A DNA stretch of 64,000 bases from contig JABLYK010000003.1 of assembly GCA_018265835.1 (NCBI GenBank), forward strand, positions 1-64,000, read 5' to 3'. Source of the stretch: Oscillospiraceae bacterium. Lineage in GTDB: Bacteria; Bacillota; Clostridia; Oscillospirales; Oscillospiraceae. Below the pieces are notes generated by a model, which saw nothing but the letters and a program-made list of their open reading frames with translations, made no database searches and was not told the origin of the DNA. The position numbers and the translations under genes are program-made. This document shows, one piece after another, positions 26,643 to 35,334 of the stretch (the stretch's first letter is position 1; every line of letters begins with the position of its first letter).

Positions 26643-29180
26643 ATGAAGCATTCAAAGAAACTGCTCTCTCTTCTGCTGGTGCTGTGCATGGTGCTCAGTC
26701 TGACCTGCACCGCATTTGCGGCGGATGGTGCGGCCATGAAGTCGGATGACATCGTTGTGTTGTATACGAACGATGTGCATTGTCAGGTCGATCCCAAGGT
26801 CGACAAAGAAGTTCAGACCAACGCTGGATACACCAATGTTGCGGCTTATAAGGCGGACATGGAAGCTGCGTACAACCATGTCACCCTCGTTGACTGCGGC
26901 GACGCGATTCAGGGCGGTCCGATCGGCGCTATGACCAAGGGCGAAGCGATTGTTGAGGTCATGAACGCAGTCGGCTATGACATTGCCACTTTCGGCAATC
27001 ATGAGTTCGACTACGGCATGGATCAGCTCGCAAACCTGGTTGAAAGCGCGAACGCGCAGTACATCTCCTGCAACTTCACCTACACCGGCGAGGGCGATGC
27101 GAAGGTTTCCGCCGAGCCCTATGTGATCAAGGACTATGGTGACACCAAGGTCGCGTTCGTCGGCATCTCCACGCCGGAGAGCTTTACCAAGTCCACGCCG
27201 ACCTTCTTCCAGGACGAGGACGGCAACTATATCTACTCCTTCGCGGAAGGTAACAACGGCAAGGATCTGTACGATACAGTGCAGAAGGCGGTTGACGATG
27301 CGAAGACTGCCGGCGCTGACTACGTCGTCGCGGTTGCGCACACCGGGACGGACAAGGACTCCGCGCCTTGGACTTCGCCGGAAGTCATTGCCAATACGAC
27401 GGGCATTGACGTCTATCTGGACGGGCATTCCCACAGCACTATCGCTGGCGAAAAGGTTGCCAACAAGGACGGCAAAAACGTGATCCTGACCTCCACTGGC
27501 ACGAAACTGGAGAACATTGGTAAGCTGGTTATTGGCGCGGAAGGCATTACCACCGAGCTGGTCAATGCTGCAAACTATACCAAGACGAGCGAAGCGGCCT
27601 CTGCTGCGATTGGGGCGGTTGAGAAAGATCTGAACGCAGAGCTCGGGAAGGTTGTTGCGAAGTCCGACGTCGATTTGACGACGCTGAATCCCGAAACGGG
27701 AAAGCGTGCAGTCCGCTCCGCAGAGACCAACCTCGGCGACCTGTGCGCAGATGCGTACAGAGTGCTGTATAATACCGACATCGGCTTTGTCAACGGCGGC
27801 GGCGTCCGCGCGGATATCGAGGCCGGCGACATCACTTACGGTCAGATTATCGAGGTTCACCCGTACTCCAATGAGGCGTGCGTGGTCAAGGTCTCCGGTC
27901 AGGCGATTCTGGACGCGCTGGAGCTGAGCGCCAGTGCCTACCCGAGCGAGAATGGCGGCTTCCTGCAGGTTTCCGGCCTGCATTATGAAATCAACAGCAA
28001 TATCCCGTCTTCTGTTGTGAAGACCGACAAGGGCGCGTTTGTTAAGGTCGAGGGAGACCGCAGAGTTTCCAACGTATATCTGCTTAACGACGAGACCGGC
28101 GCATATGATGTCCCGATCGATCCGGAGGCGGTCTATACGGTCGCTTCCCATAACTACATGCTGCTCAGCGGCGGCGACGGCTACACCATGTTCAAGAACG
28201 ACCCGAAGTTCGAGCAGGATACCACCATCACCCCGAGACTGGATAATAAGGTTCTGATCGATTACATCGTGGACGAGCTGGGCGGTGTGGTTCCGGTGAA
28301 TTATCTCTCACCGGAGGGACGCATTTATGTCGGGACACCTGAGGAGATCGCAAATCAGAAGGCGATGGATGATGCAGAGGCGCCGCTGTTTGGACTCCTT
28401 TCTCTGATTGGTAATGAGTCCTGCTATACGGAAGAGTCTTATGCTGGTGTGAATGCGGCGCTCAAGGCTTATCTGGTGGCGAAAACGGTGGAAGATGTTG
28501 AGAACTCCATTGAAATGCTCAAGACTGCCATTCCGGAGCTCGTTTTCGTGCCCAACACCTTCGAGGACGTTGCAGCCGACGCGTGGTATGCGAGCGCGGT
28601 GGACTTTGTCCAGGCGGCCGGCCTGATGAATGGCATGGGCGATGCGCAATTTGCCCCGGATGTCACCATGACCCGCGCGATGGTTGCGACGGCTCTGTAC
28701 CGCGATGCAGGTTCTCCGAGTGTGGAGAACATGGACTGCCCGTTCACCGATCTGGAAGCGGGATGGTACTATGTGGATGCTGTGATCTGGGCCTACAATA
28801 AAGGTATTTTCATCGGTACGACGGGAGCGACCTTTGATCCCAATGCGCCCATTACCCGCGAGCAGATGGCGACTGTGTTGGTACGCATGAGCGGCGTGGA
28901 CACCAAACCGATAGAGGCCGCCGAAGCGGAACTCGTTGCGCTGCTGCAGGAGCTTTACACGGACGGCGCTGCGATCTCCAGATATGCCCGCGCGTCGGTG
29001 GCTGTATGCAATGCAGCCGGCCTGATGGTTGGTGATGCAGCCGGCACGTTCCGTCCGCAGAGCGGTCTGACCCGCGCAGAGTTTGCCCGAGTTATGGAGA
29101 ATGCGTACAATATCGGCATCAAGGAGATCCTTGGCACGGGAAATGACGTTGCCTCTGTGGCTACTGCGCTTGTGGCATAA
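26643..29180 (+). CDS. SLH-anchored 5'-nucleotidase / 2',3'-cyclic phosphodiesterase
   Basis: This 845-residue secreted protein starts with a signal peptide (basic MKHSKK, hydrophobic core, cut after about residue 25, AFA-AD). Next is a calcineurin-like metallophosphatase domain (LYTNDVHCQ, DCGDAIQG, FGNHEFDYG, GHSHS; about residues 35-290) and a 5'-nucleotidase C-terminal domain (NLGDLCADAYR, FVNGGGVRADIEAGDITYG; about 350-560). Three S-layer homology repeats close it (about 640-830; each with AVDFVQAAG- or AVIWAYNKG-like and LTRAE/ITREQ signatures). It should release nucleosides from nucleotides at the cell surface, which fits the nucleoside importer at 59513. A terminator follows. Confidence 0.93.
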   Translation: MKHSKKLLSLLLVLCMVLSLTCTAFAADGAAMKSDDIVVLYTNDVHCQVDPKVDKEVQTNAGYTNVAAYKADMEAAYNHVTLVDCGDAIQGGPIGAMTKGEAIVEVMNAVGYDIATFGNHEFDYGMDQLANLVESANAQYISCNFTYTGEGDAKVSAEPYVIKDYGDTKVAFVGISTPESFTKSTPTFFQDEDGNYIYSFAEGNNGKDLYDTVQKAVDDAKTAGADYVVAVAHTGTDKDSAPWTSPEVIANTTGIDVYLDGHSHSTIAGEKVANKDGKNVILTSTGTKLENIGKLVIGAEGITTELVNAANYTKTSEAASAAIGAVEKDLNAELGKVVAKSDVDLTTLNPETGKRAVRSAETNLGDLCADAYRVLYNTDIGFVNGGGVRADIEAGDITYGQIIEVHPYSNEACVVKVSGQAILDALELSASAYPSENGGFLQVSGLHYEINSNIPSSVVKTDKGAFVKVEGDRRVSNVYLLNDETGAYDVPIDPEAVYTVASHNYMLLSGGDGYTMFKNDPKFEQDTTITPRLDNKVLIDYIVDELGGVVPVNYLSPEGRIYVGTPEEIANQKAMDDAEAPLFGLLSLIGNESCYTEESYAGVNAALKAYLVAKTVEDVENSIEMLKTAIPELVFVPNTFEDVAADAWYASAVDFVQAAGLMNGMGDAQFAPDVTMTRAMVATALYRDAGSPSVENMDCPFTDLEAGWYYVDAVIWAYNKGIFIGTTGATFDPNAPITREQMATVLVRMSGVDTKPIEAAEAELVALLQELYTDGAAISRYARASVAVCNAAGLMVGDAAGTFRPQSGLTRAEFARVMENAYNIGIKEILGTGNDVASVATALVA

Positions 29181-29199
29181 TTCTGCAAATAGCAAAGTC

Positions 29200-29231
29200 A
29201 AAAAGGAGACTGCATTGCAGTCTCCTTTTTT
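29200..29231 (+). terminator. intrinsic terminator after the nucleotidase
   Basis: Stem AAAAAGGAGACTGCA with its complement (29200-29230) and a six-T run. It lies 20 bases past the stop. Confidence 0.85.
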
Positions 29232-29267
29232 GCTGCGCATGGGAGACGGGAAAAAACGGGTTTCGAC

Positions 29268-29295
29268 TTGACAATCCAGACAAATTCATTACAAT
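29268..29295 (+). promoter_or_regulatory. promoter of psuG
   Basis: TTGACA (29268-29273), 16 bases, TACAAT (29290-29295). Consensus -35 and a near-consensus -10, about 45 bases before the start. Confidence 0.7.
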
Positions 29296-29343
29296 AGGGT
29301 GTGCTCAGGTGAGCAAGTACAGTTTGTAACAGGAGACATGACC

Positions 29344-30255
<912 letters not shown>

Positions 30256-30256
30256 C

Positions 30257-30427
30257 GTGGGCTGGCTGATTTTTGCGATCGCGGCGGTATTCGGCCTCGG
30301 CCTTGTGATCGGCGCCATCGCATCCCGCAGGCAAATGAGCACGGCGGTCGTTGTGGTGCTGTGCATCGTGGGCATGGGCATCTTCCTTGTCGGCGCTCTG
30401 CTGGCGATCGGCGTTGGCCTGCTGTGA
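30257..30427 (+). CDS. small two-helix membrane protein (hypothetical)
   Basis: A 56-residue frame starting at a GTG two bases after the psuG stop: VGWLIFAIAAVFGLGLVIG, then SRRQMSTA, then a second helix ending VGLL. Two clean hydrophobic helices around a short basic turn look like a real small membrane protein. The weak point is the absence of a clear ribosome binding site; it would rely on coupling to psuG. I do not recognise a family. A terminator follows 18 bases later. Confidence 0.45.
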   Translation: MGWLIFAIAAVFGLGLVIGAIASRRQMSTAVVVVLCIVGMGIFLVGALLAIGVGLL

Positions 30428-30444
30428 CAAATCCAACCGACAAA

Positions 30445-30474
30445 AAACCACCCCGAACGTTTCGGGGTGGTTTT
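30445..30474. terminator. bidirectional terminator between psuG unit and cysE
   Basis: Perfect 14-bp stem (AAAACCACCCCGAA and its complement) with a 2-nt gap between the arms. T-runs lie on both strands. It serves the plus-strand psuG unit and the minus-strand cysK-cysE unit. Confidence 0.85.
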
Positions 30475-30490
30475 GCTGCTTGGTGTACGA

Positions 30491-31372
30491 TTATTTTTTG
30501 TTGCGGAAGATCATTTTCGGCGTCTCGACGCTGGCCTTGGTGTTGGCCGAGACGGACTCGGTAAGGAACGAGTTGCCGCCGATGACGGAATTCGCGCCGA
30601 TGACGGTTTCGCCGCCGAGGATGGACGCGCCGGAATAGATCGTGGCGTTGTCCTCCACGGTCGGGTGGCGCTTGCCGACGACGCTGTGTCCGCCGCGCGG
30701 GGACAGCGCGCCGAGCGTCACACCCTGATAGAGCTTCACATGGTTGCCGATGATCGTCGTCTCGCCGATGACGATGCCGGTGCCGTGGTCGATGAAGAAA
30801 TATTCGCCGATGGTTGCGCCGGGGTTGATGTCAATACCGGTTGCGCCGTGGGCGTACTCGGTCATGATGCGCGGGATGAGCGGCACCTTGCTCTCGTACA
30901 GCTCGTGCGCCACGCGGTAGACGAAGATGGCGTACAGACCGGGGTAGGAGAAAATGACCTCCTCCTTGCTGCCGGCAGCGGGGTCGCCCTCATAGTTCGC
31001 GGCGACGTCTTTCATCAGCATGGTCTGAATTTTGGGCAGGTTGCTGAAAAACCGCTCGCACACGGCGTCGGTGCGCGCGTCCAGCTCGGCGGGGTCGGCC
31101 ACGGTGTTCGACAGCGCCAGGTGCACCTGCTCCTGCAGGGCGGAAAAAATATCGCCGAGCAGATATTCCACATACGTCTCAGCAGACACCTGCGAGACGG
31201 TCGCGCCGCCGAAATAGGCGGGGAAGAAGACCTTTTGCAGGCTGTTGATGATCTGGATAATCACGTCGCGGTTGGGCAGGCGAAGCTGGTCGCTGTACAT
31301 GGGAACCTCGGCGGTCTCGTAGTTGTTGGAAATCTGGGCTGCAACGGCGTGCAGCAGGCTTTTCTGTGTCAT
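30491..31372 (-). CDS. cysE: serine O-acetyltransferase (EpsC/SrpH type)
   Basis: This 293-residue protein makes O-acetylserine from serine and acetyl-CoA, the substrate of CysK encoded just upstream. The C-terminal half is a left-handed hexapeptide-repeat helix: GIDINPGATIGEYFFIDHGTG (split: GIDINPGA, FIDHGTG), VIGETTIIGNHVKLYQGVTLG region and RHPTVEDNATIYSGA. The N-terminal 130 residues form the extra helical domain of the long EpsC form. It is the second gene of the operon, 24 bases after cysK, and should share control by the cysteine leader. Confidence 0.93.
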   Translation of the reverse strand: MTQKSLLHAVAAQISNNYETAEVPMYSDQLRLPNRDVIIQIINSLQKVFFPAYFGGATVSQVSAETYVEYLLGDIFSALQEQVHLALSNTVADPAELDARTDAVCERFFSNLPKIQTMLMKDVAANYEGDPAAGSKEEVIFSYPGLYAIFVYRVAHELYESKVPLIPRIMTEYAHGATGIDINPGATIGEYFFIDHGTGIVIGETTIIGNHVKLYQGVTLGALSPRGGHSVVGKRHPTVEDNATIYSGASILGGETVIGANSVIGGNSFLTESVSANTKASVETPKMIFRNKK

Positions 31373-31396
31373 GACGGTTCTCTCCTCAAATTTTTT

Positions 31397-32326
31397 TCAG
31401 TGCTGGAACATGGGCGTGGACAGATAGCGGTCGCCGGTGTCCGGCAGGACGGCGACGATGGTTTTGTTGGCGTTTTCCGGCCGGGCGGCGAGCTTTGCCG
31501 CGGCGCACAGCGCGGCGCCGGAGGATATGCCGACGAGAATGCCCTCGTCGTCGGCCATCGCGCGCCCGTAGGCATAGGCCTCATCGTCCGTGATGCGCAG
31601 CACCTCGTCGTAGAGTGCGGTATCCAGAATCTCGGGAACGAAGTTCGCCCCGATGCCCTGAATGCCGTGCGGCCCGGCCTTGCCGCCGGACAGCAGCGGG
31701 GAAGCGTCCGGCTCCACCGCAACGATGCGGATCGCCGGGTTCTGCTCTTTCAGATACCGGCCCGTACCGGTCAGCGTGCCGCCGGTGCCGACGGTCGCCA
31801 CAAAGATGTCCACTTGCCCGCCCGTGTCCTGCCAGATCTCCGGGCCGGTGGTCTTGTAGTGGGCTTCGGGGTTGTGCGGGTTTGTGAACTGGCCGGGCAC
31901 GAAGCTGCCGGGAATTTCGGCGGCGAGCGCTTCGGCCTTTTCCACCGCGCCCTGCATCCCCTGTGCGCCGGGCGTGAGCACCAGCTCCGCGCCGTAGGCG
32001 GCGAGCAGATTGCGGCGCTCCTGGCTCATGCTGTCCGGCATGGTGAGGATGACGCGATAGCCGCGCGCGCGGGCGACCGACGCAAGGCCAATGCCGGTGT
32101 TGCCGCTGGTCGGCTCAATGATGACGGAGCCGGGACGGAGCTTGCCCTCGGCCTCCGCGCGCAGGATCATCTCCAGTGCGACGCGGTCCTTGGCGCTGCC
32201 GGCGGGGTTCATGCCCTCCAGCTTCACGAGGACCGTCGCGCGCAGACCGCGCTTTTTTGCAAACTGCCGGACCTCCAGCAGCGGGGTGTTGCCGATCAGC
32301 TCCGCAACGCTGTGATAGACGTTCAT
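31397..32326 (-). CDS. cysK: cysteine synthase A (O-acetylserine sulfhydrylase)
   Basis: This 309-residue PLP enzyme combines O-acetylserine with sulfide to give cysteine. The start MNVYHSVAELIGNTPL, the PLP lysine in GSAKDRVA near residue 43, EPTSGNTGIGLA near residue 70, the phosphate cup GTGGTLTGTG near residue 178 and GISSGAA near residue 266 identify the CysK family. The ATG at 32326 follows AAAGGAGC. About 380 bases of leader separate it from its promoter; that leader holds a Cys-rich ORF and a terminator (see those entries), so transcription should reach cysK only when cysteine is scarce (inference). Confidence 0.94.
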   Translation of the reverse strand: MNVYHSVAELIGNTPLLEVRQFAKKRGLRATVLVKLEGMNPAGSAKDRVALEMILRAEAEGKLRPGSVIIEPTSGNTGIGLASVARARGYRVILTMPDSMSQERRNLLAAYGAELVLTPGAQGMQGAVEKAEALAAEIPGSFVPGQFTNPHNPEAHYKTTGPEIWQDTGGQVDIFVATVGTGGTLTGTGRYLKEQNPAIRIVAVEPDASPLLSGGKAGPHGIQGIGANFVPEILDTALYDEVLRITDDEAYAYGRAMADDEGILVGISSGAALCAAAKLAARPENANKTIVAVLPDTGDRYLSTPMFQH

Positions 32327-32472
32327 AATACGCTCCTTTCGCATGAAACTGCACGCGCCGTTCCGGCGTGCTACAGAAGCAGGCAACTGCCGGTGCGTGT
32401 GAAGTTTTTGTGCATCGTTTCCGACTGCCCCGGAAGGGGCGGGGAAACGGCGCATCTTATACTTGTCATAGC

Positions 32473-32504
32473 AAAAAAAGCAGGAAGCCTGAAACTTCCT
32501 GCTT
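32473..32504 (-). terminator. attenuator terminator upstream of cysK
   Basis: On the minus strand: arm AAGCAGGAAG, 7-nt loop, arm CTTCCTGCTT, then a run of seven T. It ends about 147 bases before the cysK start, in the middle of the leader, so it must be bypassed for cysK to be expressed. Confidence 0.9.
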
Positions 32505-32519
32505 TTACATGCCTGGTTG

Positions 32520-32567
32520 TGATAAAGCGGTGCGCAGCCGCGCATGACGCGCCGCGATTCGCCGCTT
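32520..32567 (-). other. GC-rich hairpin between cysteine leader ORF and attenuator
   Basis: Directly after the leader stop the transcript reads AAGCGG...CCGCTT around a second stem GCCGCGC/GCGCGGC. It would sit inside the loop closed by the proposed antiterminator helix and shorten the distance between its two strands. Confidence 0.6.
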
Positions 32568-32657
32568 CTAGCAGAAAGTATGATCCATTTGGGCATGACA
32601 ACAACAGGCGCAGGGACAAACCGCACCCGTGATGGTCTTGTTGCCGCAAACGAACAT
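32568..32657 (-). CDS. cysteine-rich leader peptide of the cysK-cysE attenuator
   Basis: A 29-codon ORF with ATG at 32657 and TAG at 32570-32568, preceded by a strong AAAGGAGAAGG. The peptide begins MFVCGNKTITGAV and continues CPCACCCHAQ to a final Cys: seven Cys in 29 residues, with Cys at 14, 16, 18, 19 and 20. It is followed by an intrinsic terminator and then cysteine biosynthesis genes. The last codons (CTTTCTGCT, 32578-32570) can pair over nine positions, one of them G-U, with the terminator's 5' arm AGCAGGAAG (32503-32495). This is the design of a ribosome-mediated attenuator. A small metal-binding peptide is the alternative reading. Confidence 0.85.
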   Translation of the reverse strand: MFVCGNKTITGAVCPCACCCHAQMDHTFC

Positions 32658-32686
32658 ATACCTTCTCCTTTCGTTTCCTTATTTCA

Positions 32687-32715
32687 GGTATAACATCTTA
32701 TGCTACATTTGTCAA
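32687..32715 (-). promoter_or_regulatory. promoter of the cysteine leader-cysK-cysE transcript
   Basis: Minus strand TTGACA (32715-32710), exactly 17 bases, TATACC (32692-32687). The -35 overlaps the TGA stop of the DUF896 gene. Transcription would start about 25 bases before the leader ATG. Confidence 0.75.
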
Positions 32716-32930
32716 GCGCGTGACGTTGGTTTTTTCTTTGGCAGCTTCGTGACACTGCCGTCGGGGTTTTCGATGTAGACGCTTTCGAGCGTCTCAATGG
32801 TGCTGCGCCGCCAGTCGGCGAGATACTCCTCACGCAGCGCCTGCCGCTCGGCCTGTTCGGCTGCCGTGAGCTCCCGCTCGCGGGAGATGCGCGTCAGCTC
32901 GCTGATGCGGGCTTTCTTTTCTTCGGTCAT
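32712..32930 (-). CDS. DUF896 (YnzC-like) small protein
   Basis: This 72-residue protein has the DUF896 signature: a helical hairpin (KKARISELTRISRERELTAAEQAERQALREEYL, residues about 5-37) that continues to ESVYIENPDG and a Lys-rich end. The B. subtilis homologue YnzC lies next to the SOS gene yneA, but its function is unclear. The ATG at 32930 follows AAAGGAGC, 15 bases after the UPF0210 gene. Confidence 0.88.
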   Translation of the reverse strand: MTEEKKARISELTRISRERELTAAEQAERQALREEYLADWRRSTIETLESVYIENPDGSVTKLPKKKPTSRA

Positions 32931-32944
32931 CGGAAGCGCTCCTT

Positions 32945-34303
32945 TCAGTTTTTCAAGCTGTGCAGCGGCGCGGGAATGCGCCCGCCACGCGCGATGAAGT
33001 CCGCTGCGCTGCACGTGTTCACGGGCATCACGGGCGCGCTGCCGAGCAGCCCGCCGAAGTCCACCTGGTCGCCCACGCGCTTGCCGGGCGCAGGGATGAT
33101 GCGCACGGCGGTGGTCTTGTTGTTCACCATGCCGATGGCGGCCTCGTCCGCGATGATGGCGGAGATCGTCTCTGCCGTCGTGTCGCCGGGCACGGCAATC
33201 ATGTCCAGCCCGACGGAGCAGACGCAGGTCATAGCCTCGAGCTTCTCGATCGTGAGTTTGCCGGCACTGGCCGCGGCGATCATGCCGGCGTCCTCCGACA
33301 CGGGGATGAACGCGCCGGATAGCCCGCCCACGTGGGACGAGGCCATCACGCCGCCCTTTTTCACCGCGTCGTTCAAAAGTGCGAGCGCGGCTGTTGTGCC
33401 CGGCGCGCCGACGGACTCCAGCCCCATCTCCTCCAGAATGCCGGCCACGCTGTCACCGATCGCGGGCGTGGGCGCGAGGGAGAGATCCACGATGCCGAAC
33501 GGCACGCCCAGCCGCGCGGACGCCTCCTGCGCGACGAGCTGCCCCATGCGCGTGATGCGGAAGGCGGTCTTTTTCACCGTTTCGGCCACCGCGTCGAATG
33601 GCTGGCCCTTGACGGCCTGCAGCGCGTGATGCACCACGCCCGGCCCGGATACGCCGACGTTGATCTCGCACTCCGGCTCGCCCACGCCGTGGAACGCACC
33701 GGCCATGAAGGGATTGTCCTCCACAGCGTTTGCAAACACCACGAGCTTGGCGCAGGCCATACCGCCCTGACCGGCGGTCAGCGCCGCAGCGCGCTTGACG
33801 ACCCGCCCCATTTCCGCGACGGCGTCCATGTTGATGCCGGCCTTCGTGGAGCCAACGTTCACGCTCGAGCAGACGAGCTGTGTTTCCGCGAGCGCCTCCG
33901 GAATCGAGCGGATGAGCGTCCGGTCGCTCTCGGTCATGCCCTTCTGCACGAGCGCGGAGAAGCCGCCGAGGAAGTTGACGCCAATCTCGCGCGCGGCACG
34001 GTCGAGCGCTTTGGCGAACGGCACGTAGGACGGCGCGCCGCAGCTCGCGGCCACGAGGGAGATGGGCGTGACGGACACGCGCTTGTTCACGATGGGAATG
34101 CCGAATTCGGCCTCAATGTCCTCGCCCGTCTTGACGAGACGCCCCGCCAGACGGCAGATCTTGTCGTAAATTTTCGTGCAGCTCCGGTCGATGTCCGTGT
34201 CCGCGCAGTCGAGCAAAGAGATGCCCATCGTGATGGTGCGGATGTCGAGGTGCTGCTGGTCGATCATTTCGATCGTCTGTAAGATTTCGTTCCGATTAAT
34301 CAT
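32945..34303 (-). CDS. UPF0210 (DUF711) family protein
   Basis: This 452-residue protein is a conserved DUF711/UPF0210 member, beginning [15 protein letters not shown] and containing [24 protein letters not shown] and [11 protein letters not shown]. Structures of the family resemble the glycyl-radical enzyme barrel of pyruvate formate-lyase, but no enzyme activity is established. It is paired with an ACT-domain protein 16 bases upstream; this UPF0237-UPF0210 pair is widely conserved in Firmicutes and suggests a ligand-sensing partner. Confidence 0.9.
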   Translation of the reverse strand: MINRNEILQTIEMIDQQHLDIRTITMGISLLDCADTDIDRSCTKIYDKICRLAGRLVKTGEDIEAEFGIPIVNKRVSVTPISLVAASCGAPSYVPFAKALDRAAREIGVNFLGGFSALVQKGMTESDRTLIRSIPEALAETQLVCSSVNVGSTKAGINMDAVAEMGRVVKRAAALTAGQGGMACAKLVVFANAVEDNPFMAGAFHGVGEPECEINVGVSGPGVVHHALQAVKGQPFDAVAETVKKTAFRITRMGQLVAQEASARLGVPFGIVDLSLAPTPAIGDSVAGILEEMGLESVGAPGTTAALALLNDAVKKGGVMASSHVGGLSGAFIPVSEDAGMIAAASAGKLTIEKLEAMTCVCSVGLDMIAVPGDTTAETISAIIADEAAIGMVNNKTTAVRIIPAPGKRVGDQVDFGGLLGSAPVMPVNTCSAADFIARGGRIPAPLHSLKN

Positions 34304-34319
34304 TGCGGCGTCCTCTCGG

Positions 34320-34589
34320 TCAGATGCGGTGCATGGCGTTGAAGATGTCCTCACGCTGGGCGCGGATCTTCAGCGCGAGCGCTTCGCCCGCGGCGTCGAG
34401 CGTCTGCGTCAGTTCGGCGAACGGCACGGTGCAGCCGGAGGCGTCCACCAGCATAATCATGGTGAAGTATTCCTGCAGCACGGTCTGGCTGATGTCCAGC
34501 ACGTTCACGCCGTGCTTGGCGAGCAGGGCGGTGACGTCGGCAATGATGCCGACACGGTCTTTTCCGATAACGGTTACGATTGCGCGCAT
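34320..34589 (-). CDS. ACT domain protein (UPF0237)
   Basis: This 89-residue single ACT domain begins [19 protein letters not shown], with the GKDRVGI turn that binds small ligands such as amino acids in many ACT proteins. It is the conserved companion of UPF0210. The ligand is unknown. The ribosome binding site is GGAGGC. Confidence 0.9.
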   Translation of the reverse strand: MRAIVTVIGKDRVGIIADVTALLAKHGVNVLDISQTVLQEYFTMIMLVDASGCTVPFAELTQTLDAAGEALALKIRAQREDIFNAMHRI

Positions 34590-34603
34590 GGGAAATGCCT
34601 CCT

Positions 34604-35197
34604 TTACTGATCGATGGCGCCGAGCTCGTCGAGATTGCGCTCAAACGCCGGAATGAAGTTTTTGAGAAAATATGCGACCTCCGGCAGCGGAGATGCTTCG
34701 AGAATGGCGCGGGTCTGCTGCTCGGCGGAGAGAAATTCGTTGTTGCCGGCCTTGCGCTCTTCGATGCACTTGATGTAGGCCGAGAGCTTGTCAGCCGCTT
34801 TCACGAGCGGGTAAAGCTCGCTCCCCGTGTCCTCGGTCAGCGCTTCGCGGTAGGCGCCCTGCAGCTCCGGCGGCAGCATGTCGATGAGCTTCCGCACGGC
34901 CAGATGCTCCACTTCGTGGTAGGCGGCCATGATCTCGCGGTTGTGGTATTTGATCGGGGTCGGCAGGTCGCCGGTGAGGATTTCGGACGCGTCGTGGTAA
35001 AGCGCGGCGGTGGACAGGGCGTTCACGTCGCACGGCTGACCGAACACGTCACGCCGGATCACGCCCAGCGCGTGCGCCAGCACGGCCACCATGTGGCTGT
35101 GCTCCTGAATGTTTTCCGGCAGGGAATTGCGCATGAGTCCCCAGCGGGAAATGTACCGCATCCGGGAGATCAATGCAAAAAAGTTATAATCATCCAT
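34604..35197 (-). CDS. YfbR-like HD-domain 5'-deoxynucleotidase
   Basis: This 197-residue HD protein has EHSHMVAVLAHAL (first His), the metal-binding HD pair in LYHDASEILTGDLPTPIKY near residue 68, and a final acidic Asp in KAADKLSAYI near residue 135. E. coli YfbR removes phosphate from deoxynucleoside monophosphates, including dUMP-pathway intermediates. It is the first gene of the minus-strand unit running to DUF896. Confidence 0.88.
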   Translation of the reverse strand: MDDYNFFALISRMRYISRWGLMRNSLPENIQEHSHMVAVLAHALGVIRRDVFGQPCDVNALSTAALYHDASEILTGDLPTPIKYHNREIMAAYHEVEHLAVRKLIDMLPPELQGAYREALTEDTGSELYPLVKAADKLSAYIKCIEERKAGNNEFLSAEQQTRAILEASPLPEVAYFLKNFIPAFERNLDELGAIDQ

Positions 35198-35227
35198 ACT
35201 CGTTTTCCTCTTAAAAAGATAAATGTT

Positions 35228-35256
35228 ATTTTACCATGCCGGAATGGGAATGTAAA
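35228..35256 (-). promoter_or_regulatory. candidate promoter of the yfbR-UPF0237-UPF0210-DUF896 unit
   Basis: Minus strand TTTACA (35256-35251), 17 bases, TAAAAT (35233-35228). Confidence 0.6.
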
Positions 35257-35269
35257 CTAGGAAAAAGTA

Positions 35270-35298
35270 TTGCAATGTCAGGACTTCAATGGTAAAAT
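35270..35298 (+). promoter_or_regulatory. candidate promoter of typA
   Basis: TTGCAA (35270-35275), 17 bases, TAAAAT (35293-35298). It is divergent from, and close to, the yfbR promoter. Confidence 0.6.
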
Positions 35299-35334
35299 AC
35301 AACTTTGTGCGAACGATTAAAGGAAGTGTGCAAG

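Noticed and set aside
32327..32715. Cysteine T-box or S-box/SAM riboswitch before cysK
   Set aside because: No T-box bulge sequence and no SAM aptamer core could be found; the leader ORF plus terminator explains the region better.
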